64,000 bases of DNA, from assembly GCF_035083965.1 (NCBI RefSeq), contig NC_089738.1:17369734-17433733 (forward strand), read 5' to 3'. The notes below the pieces were generated by a model. The model had not been told where the DNA came from, made no database searches, and saw only the letters and a list, made by a program, of their open reading frames with translations. This DNA comes from Branchiostoma lanceolatum. Taxonomy: Eukaryota > Chordata > Leptocardii > Amphioxiformes > Branchiostomatidae. Made by a program: the position numbers and the translations under genes. This document shows positions 42,174 to 53,000 of this stretch, piece after piece (within the stretch, counting starts at the first letter, position 1; every line of letters starts with the position of its first letter).

Positions 42174-43881
42174 TTGCGGGTTCCCTCCCCTGGGATCTCC
42201 CATGGCCAGTAGGTGTTAGGAAGTGGGACGAAGGGGAAGGACTGTCGTCGTGATGTGTTACGGGTTCCCTCCCCTAGGATCTCCCATGGCCAGTAGGTGT
42301 TAGGCAGTGTGACGAATCGGAAGGACTGTCGTCGTGATGTGTTACGGGTCCCCTCCCCTGGGATCTCCCATGGCCAGTAGGTGTTAGGTAGTGTGGAGAG
42401 GGACGCACGTCGTCGAGAGTTATGGATTTCGTCCCCTGGGATCTCCCATGGCCAGTAGGTGTTAGGTAGTGTGACGAAGGGGAAGGACTTTCGTCGTGAT
42501 GTGTTATGGGTTCCCTCCCCTGGTATCTCCCATGGCCAGGAGGTATTAGGTAGTGTGGCGAGGGACGCACGTCGTCGAGAGTTAAAGGTTTCGTCCCCTG
42601 GGATCTCCCATGGCCAGTAGGTGTTCGGAAGTGTGACGAAGGGGAAGGACTGTCGTCCTGATGTGTTACGGGTTGCCTCCCCTGGGATCTCACATGGCCA
42701 GTAGGTGTTAGGTATTGTGGAGAGGGACGCACGTCGTGGTGTGATACTGGTTTCATTCCCCGGGATCTCCCATGGCCAGTAGGTGTTAGGCAGTGTGACG
42801 GGGGGTAAGGACTGTCGTCGTGATGTGTTACGGGTTCCCTCCCCTGGTATCTCCCATGGCCAGTAGGTGTTAGGTATTGTGACGAAGGGGAAGGACTGCC
42901 GTCGTGATGTGTTACGGGTTCCCTCCCCTTGTATCTCCCATGGCCAGTAGGTGTTAGGCAGTGTGACGGGGGGTAAGGACTGCCGTCGTGATGTGTTACG
43001 GGTTCCCTCTCCTGGTATCTCCCATGGCCAGTAGGTGTTAGGTATTGTGACGAAGGGGAAGGACTGCCTTCGTGATGTGTTACGGGTTCCCTCCCCTTGT
43101 ATCTCCCATGGCCAGTAGGTGTTAGGCAGTGTGACGGGGGGTAAGGACTGCCGTCGTGATGTGTTACGGGTTCCCTCTCCTGGTATCTCCCATGGCCAGT
43201 AGGTGTTAGGCAGTGTGGAGAGGGACGCACGCCGTCGAGAGTTATGAGTTTCGTCCCCTGGTATCTCCCATGGCCAGTAGGTGTTAGGAAGTGTGACGAA
43301 GGGGAAGGACTGTCGTCGTGATGTGTTACGGGTTCCCTCCCCTGGGATCTCCCATGGCCAGTAGGTGTTAGGAAGTGTGACGAAGGGGATGGACTGTCGT
43401 CGTGATGTGTTACGGGTTCCCTCCCCTGGGATCTCCCATGGCCAGTAGGTGTTAGGCAGTGTGACGGGGGGTAAGGACTGCCGTCGTGATGTGTTACGGG
43501 TTCCCTCCCCTTGTATCTCCCATGGCCAGTAGGTGTTAGGTATTGTGACGAAGGGGAAGGACTGCCGTCGTGATGTGTTACGGGTTCCCTCCCCTTATAT
43601 CTCCCATGGCCAGTAGGTGTTAGGCAGTGTGACGGGGGGTAAGGACTGCCGTCGTGATGTGTTACGGGTTCCCTCCCCTTGTATCTCCCATGGCCAGTAG
43701 GTGTTAGGTATTGTGACGAAGGGGAGGGACTGCCGTCGTGATGTGTTACGGGTTCCCTCCCCTGGTATCTCCCATGGCCAGTAGGTGTTAGGTAGTGTGG
43801 AGAGGGACGCACGTCGTCGAGGGTTATCGGTTTCGTCCCATGGGATCTCCCATGGCCAGTAGGTGTTAGGGAGGGACCCAT
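42174..43881 (-). repeat. 84-bp coding minisatellite, about 20 units
   Basis: Tandem units of 84 bp, with some 78-bp variants, all carry CCTACTGGCCATGGGAGAT on the minus strand. Two unit classes alternate: one with CGTAACACATCACGACGG, one with ATAACTCTCGACGACG. Because lengths are multiples of three, reading frames persist. One minus frame stays open from 43881 to 42274 (535 codons), and the frame of the LRR protein enters the array and stops at 43595. Confidence 0.95.
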
Positions 43882-46009
43882 GCCTTTGACCTTGGATCAC
43901 TAACGGCAGAAACGTTTGCTCATTCCCATATGTTCCAACATTACGGTACCTGTTTTCCGCAGCTGACCTCACAACACCATGGATATCGTTGCACGGAATC
44001 TCCAATTGCAAAGGTTGGAGGGCAGGAGGAGGACGTTGTGCAACAGCTACATGATCTGGGATCTCTGTGTAGGTGTGTGGGAGTACCGGCAGAGGTCGTT
44101 GTGCAAGAGCTATATGATCTGGGATCTCTGCATAGGTGTGCTGGAGGGCAGAAGGGCCTTTATCAGCAGCTACATGATCTGGGATCTCTGCATAGGTGTG
44201 TTGGAGGGCGGAAGGATCCTGATCAGTAGCTACGTCATCTGGGTCTTCTCTGTAAGAGCACTGAATAGGACAGATGGAACTGTTCTTTCGTAAAGTTGGC
44301 CGGAACTTCTTCGGCAGAAACCCCAAAAGGAGCATCAAGATCAGAAAGGCCGCAATTGGGACAACAACTGGGATGACTGGAAACTTTGGGGCTGGTGTTG
44401 ATTGGTCAAGAGTAGTTTGTTGGGTGCCTAGCAGCAGTGTGGATGACAATGTCATCGTGGTCTGGTCTGTAGGAGTCAGAGATCTGTACGCCTCTGTTGT
44501 TTGAGATGTAGTTTGAAGCTTGAGTGTGGGTGTCTGAAAGCTTGTCCGGTCATTGTCACTTTTGTGTACAGGGCATGCTTTGTGGAGCCTCTTTGGGACT
44601 GAGTGGATATCTAAGAATAATGGGACTGAATTGTGTCTTGAGAGGAGGATACATGTTAGATTTAGGTTATTTGTGTGGTTGCCTGCTTTGGTTCCTTTCT
44701 GGGTTTCGTTTCGATAGTTTACTGACTCTATGGTGCTGACTATCTTTGTGTCCGGTGTGTCGTCAACTAGTATCGCAACATCTGCCTTCAAGTTGGTTGT
44801 GTTTCCTACACCCAGGGAAACCAGCTGTAAGGTTGAGTCACCCTTTAAAGCCACTGTAACGCCCAGGTTGTGTTCCCACACCTGTCTGCACTTCTCTTTG
44901 TACATGTGATAGCTAGGGTCATCTTTTTCTGGGTAGCCATTGGTAGCAATGACAACAAAACGTGTCAGACTGTTGAGGTTTGGTGGAGATGCACCTAGAT
45001 CTAACTCATCACATAAGGTAGATACATCTACGTGTTTTGATTCACTATGAGGTGCAACGTCTTTTGAGTCGAACCCCCACGAAAATGCCTTCATGTTTCT
45101 TCCCGGGTAATGCTTGAGGCAGAAATAGAAATTGGGCACCCGAACATGAATGATTTGCTTGTGTACTGAAACGACCCATTCCAATCTGTGTGGCATTTCA
45201 TCGTACACCGTGGCCAAGTTGTTACTACTGGCATAGAAGGTTTCCAGATGCTCCTGCCCCCTCAATACCCCCCAGTCCAGACAGGACAGAGCACTTTTCT
45301 GCAGGTATATTTCAAATATCATCATGTTCTTAAATGTGCTTGGAGGAATAGTCTTAATGCCATTCCCCCCCAAGTACAAGTAAGACAGCGGGCTTTTGCC
45401 TAGGAACCAGGCAGGGTCTACGACCTGCAACAAGTTGTTTTCCAGGTTCAGCCAGATAAGCCAAGGTATGTTACTGAAGCACCGTGGATCAATCTGTGTT
45501 ATTCTGTTATTGGATAAGGTGATCATGCCGAGCTTCTCTAAGCCGGTGAACCAGCCCTGTTTGACATGTGTCAGCCTGTTGAAATCTAGACACAAAAATG
45601 CCAAATGTGAAAAGCCGGTCAACGTATTTTCTTCCAAATCTGTGATTTCATCCTCAATCAGAACCAACGCGTCGATTGATGACCGCTCGAAGGACGGCAG
45701 TTTCTTTCTTGACAGTACACCGAATGGATTGCCCCTGATAGCTAGTGATATTGGCCTCCCTAGCAAGCAGGGTGTAGTACCATTATGGATGAGAGTATTA
45801 CTGACAGGGATAGCACTCTGTTCCTGGTGCTTGCATAAGATGCACGTACCCGAAGAGTGCGACAGCGCTCCAGGCATAGCGTCATATAAACATTCAGACC
45901 AGCTAGCATTGACACAGAAAGGGAAGCAGAAACTCGCCGAGGCTGTTCCGACTGCCATTAAGGCCAGAGAAAATAGCACGAAAATGTGTGTTTTAGTTCT
46001 AAGAGCCAT
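43595..46009 (-). CDS. LRR transmembrane receptor-like protein with Y-x-E-I-P tail repeats
   Basis: A single coding exon of 804 aa. Residues 1-27 form a signal peptide (M-A-L-R-T-K then a hydrophobic core). Leucine-rich repeats span about aa 100-240 (L-x-x-L-x-L-x-x-N-x-I/L-x-x-I spacing), followed by an unassigned extracellular part, a Thr/Ser-rich stalk, and a transmembrane helix at about aa 546-568 with a K-K stop-transfer. The cytoplasmic tail has about 20-residue repeats containing YAEIPDH (twice) and YTEIPDH plus degenerate copies, then four N-T-Y-W-P-W-E-I units from the minisatellite. The start is chosen for the signal peptide; the frame is open further upstream only through a CTTT repeat that looks like an intron end. 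Ligand and exact family are unknown; an immune or adhesion receptor is an inference. Confidence 0.85.
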   Translation of the reverse strand: MALRTKTHIFVLFSLALMAVGTASASFCFPFCVNASWSECLYDAMPGALSHSSGTCILCKHQEQSAIPVSNTLIHNGTTPCLLGRPISLAIRGNPFGVLSRKKLPSFERSSIDALVLIEDEITDLEENTLTGFSHLAFLCLDFNRLTHVKQGWFTGLEKLGMITLSNNRITQIDPRCFSNIPWLIWLNLENNLLQVVDPAWFLGKSPLSYLYLGGNGIKTIPPSTFKNMMIFEIYLQKSALSCLDWGVLRGQEHLETFYASSNNLATVYDEMPHRLEWVVSVHKQIIHVRVPNFYFCLKHYPGRNMKAFSWGFDSKDVAPHSESKHVDVSTLCDELDLGASPPNLNSLTRFVVIATNGYPEKDDPSYHMYKEKCRQVWEHNLGVTVALKGDSTLQLVSLGVGNTTNLKADVAILVDDTPDTKIVSTIESVNYRNETQKGTKAGNHTNNLNLTCILLSRHNSVPLFLDIHSVPKRLHKACPVHKSDNDRTSFQTPTLKLQTTSQTTEAYRSLTPTDQTTMTLSSTLLLGTQQTTLDQSTPAPKFPVIPVVVPIAAFLILMLLLGFLPKKFRPTLRKNSSICPIQCSYREDPDDVATDQDPSALQHTYAEIPDHVAADKGPSALQHTYAEIPDHIALAQRPLPVLPHTYTEIPDHVAVAQRPPPALQPLQLEIPCNDIHGVVRSAAENRYRNVGTYGNEQTFLPLVIQGQRHGSLPNTYWPWEIPWDETDNPRRRASLSTLPNTYWPWEIPGEGTRNTSRRQSLPFVTIPNTYWPWEIQGEGTRNTSRRQSLPPVTLPNTYWPWEI

Positions 46010-46028
46010 TATGTATGTCTCCTTGAGC

Positions 46029-46114
46029 TGAAAGAAAGAAGGAAAGAAAGAAAGAAAAAGAAAGAAAGAAAGAAAGAAGGAAAGAAGGAAAGAAGGAAAG
46101 AAAGAAAGAAAGAC

Positions 46115-46145
<31 letters not shown>

Positions 46146-46190
46146 AGAAGAAGAAGAAAGACAAAGAAAGAAAAAGAAAGAATTTCAAAG
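46029..46190 (-). repeat. (CTTT)n tract acting as a likely 3' splice site pyrimidine tract
   Basis: On the minus strand it reads CTTTCTTTCTTTCAG and then CTCAAGGAG, 20 bases before the ATG of the LRR gene. It fits an acceptor for a 5' UTR intron; the upstream exon was not identified. Confidence 0.6.
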
Positions 46191-46379
46191 AAAAAAGTTA
46201 CGGCACTTATCTGGTTAGCTTGTCGGCAATGGATAAGCCAATTCTCCGTGGACAGAGGATGTCTTTGTCGTTCTTGCGAGGACGTCGTGGCACCTTTTGA
46301 TGCGACAGTGCTTTTTCTGCTCGTCCTGTAGACGATGTCCAGGCGCTTAAAAGCACTTCGCGCAGGAATATTGATGAGG

Positions 46380-48040
46380 CAAACGGAAGGATGTTTTTGA
46401 TGAAGAGTTGCTGACAAGATTTGTGCCCCCGGGCAACGGAAAGAGCATCTTCCCGATGGTCAGACTGATTTCTAGTCTGTATCTGGGTCGCTGGACTCAT
46501 GATCCGTCAACCTTAGTGCATCTTTAGATAGTGAGCTTACTTTTCATTTGCGGACTTAATAGCAGTATCCTCAAATACATTTATGTGGATAGATGGGTAG
46601 ATAGATAGATAGATAGATAGCGGGCAGCGGAAAAGACTCCGTCCTGTTGTTCGTATCAATCTCTACCAGATCTTTTGGGTTGCTGGACTCATGGGCGGTC
46701 AACCTTAGTACACTTCTAGGTGGTGAGCTTTCTTTTCATGTCAAAAATTATATCGTTATCCCAAAGTATATCTATGTGCATGGATGGATAGATAGATACA
46801 GATATCATAAACCACTGGCTCTACATCAGTCGTCGGTCATGTATTTATGTATTTAGTACATGTATACATATATGTATTTAGTACAGTAATATTGAAGCAT
46901 ACAGAAGGACGCTGTTGATAAAAATCTGCTTACAAGATCTGTGCCTCCGGGGCAACGGAAAAGGCTCCTTCCTGTTGTTCGGAACTAATCTCCACCATTT
47001 TTTTTGGGTCACTGGATTCATTGAAAGTTAACCTTAGTATACTTTAAGATAGCGTGCTTTATCTTTTCATGTATGGCAAGTATCGTTGTCACCAAATCCA
47101 TGTAGGCGGATAGATGAATACAGATATCATAAACCACTGGCTCTACATCATTAGTCGTCGGTCATGTATTTATGTATTTAGTACATGTATACATATATGT
47201 ATTTAGTACAGAATTGTTGAAGCATACAGAAGGATCTGCCAGATTTGTGCCTCCAGGGAAACGGAACACCCTCCTCCCTTAAAGTTAGAACAATTTCCAC
47301 TGGTCTCTGCCCTGCGGTAAAAAGTCAGAATATGACATGGCGACTACTGGTTTGTTGATGAGTGACAGTGGTTTTTGTTTCTAATCTCATTAAAAGTTTA
47401 GTGAGAAATGCTGTGAAAATATAAGCAATGTTCCCCAAAGAAAACAGAAGTTTAGATGTTAAGTGAAGTCGTGGCACCTTTAGATGGGGCAATGCTTCCT
47501 ATGCTGACCATGCATTAAAATATCCAGATGTTTAAATGCACGTATTTCTTGTAGTAATATTGATGAGACACACAGAACAACCTCCTGACAGGATATGTGC
47601 CTCCAGTGCAGCGGAAAACACTGTTTCCTTAAAGTTAGACTAATTTCCACTGGTCTCTGCCCTGCGATAAAAAGTCAAAATATGACATGGCGACTACTGG
47701 TTTGTTGATGAGTTACAGTAGTTTTTTTTTTTTCAAATTTCATTATACCTTTTGTGAGAAATGCTGTGAAAATTTACGCAGTGTTCACTAATGATAACAG
47801 TAGTGCAGAAATTACGTGGAACCTTCATATGTGGCAATGCTTCCTATGCTGGTCATGCATTACAATATCCAGATGTTTAAATGCATGTATTTCTTGTAGT
47901 AATATTGATGAGACACACAAAACAACCTCCTGACAGGATATGTGCCTCCAAGGCAGCGGAAAACACTGCTTCCTAAAAGTTAGACTAATTTGCACTGGTC
48001 CTGCGGCAAAAGGTCAGAAGATAGGATGATCGGGTTTCTG
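46380..48040. repeat. Degenerate tandem duplication upstream of the LRR gene
   Basis: Five diverged copies of a segment marked by TGTGCCTCC(A/G)GGGCAACGGAAA are at about 46420, 46940, 47245, 47595 and 47945. The later ones share CCACTGGTCTCTGCCCTGCG and ATGACATGGCGACTACTGG. No gene is visible here. Confidence 0.8.
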
Positions 48041-48081
48041 ATTTATTACTCCGTGATGTAGGTGAGATATACTATACCTGT

Positions 48082-48450
48082 GGGGTTGTGTGGCGCAACG
48101 GCAGAGCGTTCGACTCAGAACCAAGAGGTCCCGAGTTCGAATCCTGTCATGTCACCGATCTTGTGCCCTTGGGAAAGGAACTTTACACGACTTTCTTCAC
48201 TCCACCCAGGTGTAAATGGGGACCTGACTTCGGTTGGGGATAGTCGTATTGAGGTCGTATTGGTGGCGCCGAATGGCAGCCGCCCAGACCCTTGCGACAG
48301 TTCCACAACATGCAAGTATGGATAAGATATCATATATGTTGTGTAGTGTGTGAAACCTGTAATACCCTGCATCAATTCAGCGCTAAAAAGGCTGCCACTG
48401 CGGGTAATTTATGACCAATAAAAACCATTATTATTATCATTATCATTATT
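48082..48450 (+). repeat. Complete tRNA-derived SINE
   Basis: A-box TGGCGCAACGG at about 48091, B-box GAGTTCGAATCC at about 48134, body with CTTGTGCCCTTGGGAAAGG and TCACTCCACCCAGGTGTAAA, and an ATT-repeat tail ending near 48450. The best-preserved member in the window. 48460-49280 contains no recognised gene. Confidence 0.8.
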
Positions 48451-49416
48451 CAGGGTTAGTGTCCCCGACGTGCTTTGTTATAATGTGGAAACCACTTGTC
48501 AATGAACTCTACTGTATAAACACAAACTACGGACACACATACAAAGAAACAGACAAACTAAAAACAAAACCTCTGTACATGGAGGTTGAAAAAGACAGAC
48601 ACTGCCAAATGTTTTATCCTGGCTTGTCGTTAGGCCAAGAAAATTTGCTTTACTGGTCAGCAGAACCATCTGTTTTACATAATTCTCCACAATTCCGGTG
48701 TAAATCCCAGACAACAGTTTTTATAGTTATCAGTCCTGTACCTTGTGTAAGAGCTACAAATCTGATATCAAAATGCAGTTATGAAAAGCATTGACATAGA
48801 TATCCTTTATAATCAGGATAAACTGGGCTATCATAAGTACACACGTACACTATCATAAGCAATCAGCTATAACAATATGCATTGTATGGTTGGAAATATC
48901 CATAATGATAGTTTGAACATTTGACCTGTGCATGAAGCATACTTGAACTGGGATAATTGAACATCATGACTACAAGATGCATGTTATCAAAAACGTTATT
49001 AGAGTACACATCAGGGTACCAAGGCTCGAGGTTAATATATGGACTAAATGACCTCCTTGAGGGTACTAACAGCAGTTGTTTACCTTATTCCTCTACTTAT
49101 AAATACTAAATACTGTGCTAGCTTGAATCCTAGCAAAAACTGTTACAAATAGAGGTAGCTTCACTCTGTAGAGTGTGTTGTTGTTGAATCGGCAATTTGG
49201 TTGATACAATCGAATAATCTGAGACTGATTAGACTTGCAAATGTGATTCTGAATTCAAAATTACATAATACATGTATACATATACAGCCAGATCAAATAA
49301 GAATCAGGTTTATTTTGCCTCATGCAGAGCAATACATTGGGTTAGTATAATGACAATAAATCCAGTTCAATCCAAATTACAGTGTACAGAGTTTAATGAC
49401 AGCTTGAGCCAGATCA

Positions 49417-50065
49417 ATTCAAATCAATCTCATTAATTCAAGATCTCAGTCACTGTAGATAGATCCTGATGTTTGAGCTGGATCGACCTAGATCAAAATC
49501 CCAATAAGTTCAGTTCTAGATCAAGAACTGTAGATAAGTTCCAATGATCTAGTTCAAGCTGGATCACTCTAGATGAAAATTCTGATCAGTCCAGATCTAA
49601 ATCATTGTAGGTGCATGTAGATCCTGATGATCTAATTTGAGTTGGATCAATCTAACTCAATCCAGGTCATAATCACAGTGGGTAGATAATAGATCTTGTC
49701 AAACTAGACTGAGCCAGATCAACCTAGACCGTGCACTGTAGATGGATTCCAATGATCTAGTTCAAGCTGGATCACTCTAGTTGAAAATCTGATTTGAGTT
49801 GGATCAATCTCCATCAAACCTGGTAATAATCACAGTGGGAAAATTAGATCCTTTTCAACTAGACTGAGCCAGATCAACCTAGATCAATCCAGATCATAAT
49901 CAAAGTACATTTATTAGATAGATAGCAGATCCTGTTTAACTAGACTGAGCCAGATCAACCTAAACCAATTCAGAGATCATAATCACAGTGGTTAGATAGT
50001 AGATCCTGTTGAACTAGACTAAGCTAGATCAAGCTGGACCACAATCTAGATTAATCCAGATCTAG
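49417..50065. repeat. Degenerate 60-80 bp tandem array
   Basis: Repeated TAGATCCTGTTGAACTAGAC, TGAGCCAGATCAACCTAGA and CAGATCATAATCACAGTGG blocks directly follow the steroid receptor's last exon, so they form its 3' UTR or flank. Confidence 0.85.
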
Positions 50066-53000
50066 GATCTCGATGCCCATCTGATCAGCCATGGCTTTTA
50101 CGTCGGCGATTGTCGTTGCGTCACCCTCCATGACTTCCTTTAGCTCAGCGGCAAACTCCGCAGCCTCTGCTTCTGCTTCGGCGGAATTCTCCATAGTTTC
50201 TGAGGTAGAAAAACACATTCCTTTGGCTGAAAAGTTGTCCATACAATGGTATTCTTAACCAACGCCTCCACTAAAAACTGCACGTTGTCAAGTATATAGT
50301 CTCATCCTGTATACTTGACAATGTAGATATAGACCTATATAGACTACATAGTAGAAACTTCTATTGTTTTAACTTCATGTGTAATTGGGATTTGAACTTG
50401 TTTTGATTGTGGTGGGGTACAAAATGTACTTTATAAAACAAGGCGCAATTCAGCCTCTGGCTGCGAGATTCTTGTTTTTGTTGACAATAAAAAACATTTG
50501 ATTGATTGATTGATAATCTTTTGTAGAGTAGATAACTAAGGTTTCTGAGAAGTTTTGTACAAGTTAACACAATTATATTACAATTTACATACAGTTGTTA
50601 AGCAATAAAGATGTTTTTCAACCTAAGTTTCTTATTCTATCACAAAGCTACCCCCAAACTACATATCAAATAAAATGTAACCTCATTTGGCCTTTAAAAA
50701 GAAAGAATGATGCCTTAAATTCTAGTGAAGTGTTGGGTCAAAATGCCAAGAGAAAAACAAACAAACAAGCAAACAAACAGAAGAGCCAAGAAACATCAAT
50801 ATGAAAAATGGTACATCTCTGAGTTTCTCAATAGATATAGAATACAACACGGGGTACTCCGTATCACCTCAGGTTCCAGCCTGACCGCGGGTCGGATCCG
50901 ACTCGCGGGAGGGCTCAGGGACTGAGGGTGATGCGGAATACACCGTGTTGTATTTTATTTATGTCATACCCTCTCGAGAAAACACACATTTCAATGCAGA
51001 ATGCTCAAGAAGTTGAGGGAGTTTTGTGTCCTCAAATAGAAAACTGTAACAACATTGATTCCAACCTCCGAATCGGGCATTTGAATTTTCAACGGCGGTG
51101 CAAACCGGTGCGCTTGAAATGCATTCTAGATATTCTATGGAAGCCTGTGTGATACAACTAAGAACCCCGTGTGATACGGAAAATTATCACACGGTCCGGA
51201 ACACTTCTCATCACAGCCGTGTTATCTACCCACCATCTTGTGAGGTAGATGCGGCACATGCTGTGTTCCCTGCAGACGCAGACGCTGTCTTGTTCCCCTT
51301 ATCAGGCTCAGACAGGTCTTCAAAGGTGATCTCTGTGATCCTCGGAGGCTCGTCAACAATTTCCCTCAGCAAGCCTGGAGGAAGGCAAGTTCAAGAGCAG
51401 ATTTTAAACATTCATCTATTAAATTATCATTATCATTAAGTCTGTCTATACCAGAATTTTTTTTAGAATTAAATTTCTTAAAAAAGCACCCTCTCAGGTA
51501 ATAGCAACGCTACAAACAATTTGACCAATGGGAACCTAGAAATAAGTGATCAGTATATGGGATATAAAATGACCTGGGTTATGGGGGGAATGGACCCTTC
51601 TGATTGGCCAACATCATTTGGTTAATATCAAGAGTGGGACGTCCCTTAGCCTGGCCGAAAGGCTGACTGATGGACCTGTGACAGGATCATCATGAGACAT
51701 GTACGACAAAACAAACAAATAAACAAACACCAACCTTGCACAGCAACAGTTTCAGCCCCCCTTAGCCTGTTCAGATGATCGATTCCCAGTGAGCTCAGCT
51801 GACGGACTTGTGACACGATCATCATGAGACGGGCGATGTTCCCTGGAGAGAAACCGAAGGCGCTCGTGCAGGCCTCGGCTAGAGCCTCGTTTATCTCATG
51901 CTGTAGCTGCTGCACCTGCCTGTAGTCATGCAGTCTGCTCACAGCTGGGGAACGCATAATATCATGTGATGATAAGCCAAAAGTATTGAGTCTCAGCATG
52001 ACAGAATAAAATTTTCTTGGCTTTGTACGATGTTCAACAAACAACCAGTTACATACAATTTGCCAGCCAGTACTCAACATGACGCAATACCAGACATGGG
52101 CTTCTCGTTTTGAATTGAATGACTTTATCACATCTCAGCCAGGTATATTCAGTGTTGTTTATAGCTACAATTGTATTAAGAAAGGGAGGTTTCTTTGAGT
52201 TCCTCTCTACATCTATGAGCAACTCAACCTTCAACAACCTAAATTCTGGGTTCATAACACTTTGTCCTGAATGTCTCTTACAGTCTTCTTTTTCTGGGAT
52301 GATAGAAAGCTTACCTGTAGTATATAAAGTGAGTGCCTTCAGACACACATACACCTCCTGGGACACTTTCCTCACCTGTTGTGTAAAGAGTGAGGGCCTT
52401 CAGACACACATACACCTCCTGGGACACCTGCAGATCAGCAAACTGTCGGGCGAACTCCAGCATGGGTGTGCAGATGTACTCCATTCCGGACAGTCTGCAC
52501 AGAGATCTGTAGGAACAAAACAAAAACAATTCAGAAAAAATTTCACACAATTTTATAGAGATAATTATGTTAAGATTAGTAGAAAGCTAAGACATACAAT
52601 TGTTAACATTGCTATTCCAAACAAGAAAACAAACCTTCACATTCAGCACAGTACTGTAGTGTTAGCAGCTTTTGCACTGTCATGCACTCATCAACTCATA
52701 CTCATCAACTCAAAGGGAGTGATCTGTATATAGGGTATCTTGTTCAGCTGGTATTGCTGCTGATCTTTATACATTATGCACAAGCTTTTCAGCCATGCAG
52801 TGGCAGCTGCTTGGATCACAGTCCAAACAACGATAGCATATGGAAGTTCAGAAACAGATTCCAGTCACCTGTCCATGAGCAGGTCAGGAGCGAACACCAG
52901 CCACTCCCCGCGATGCTCCATGGACCTCCATACCAGCCCCAACATCAACAGGTCCAACCAGACAGTACGGATCAGGTTGACCTGGTCGTCCATCGGTAGC

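Noticed and set aside
42274-43881. 535-codon frame L-T-P-T-G-H-G-R as a separate gene
   Set aside because: It follows from a stop-free 84-bp unit, has no start context or partner exon, and the receptor uses another frame.
45396-46031. 211-codon plus-strand frame
   Set aside because: Antisense shadow of the LRR coding exon.
46010-46417. Upstream extension of the LRR protein to an ATG at 46417
   Set aside because: The extension is mainly the CTTT repeat (Phe/Leu/Ser), and a clean signal peptide starts at 46009.
48082-48165. A functional tRNA gene
   Set aside because: A- and B-boxes are present, but the cloverleaf is not complete and the piece continues into a SINE body.
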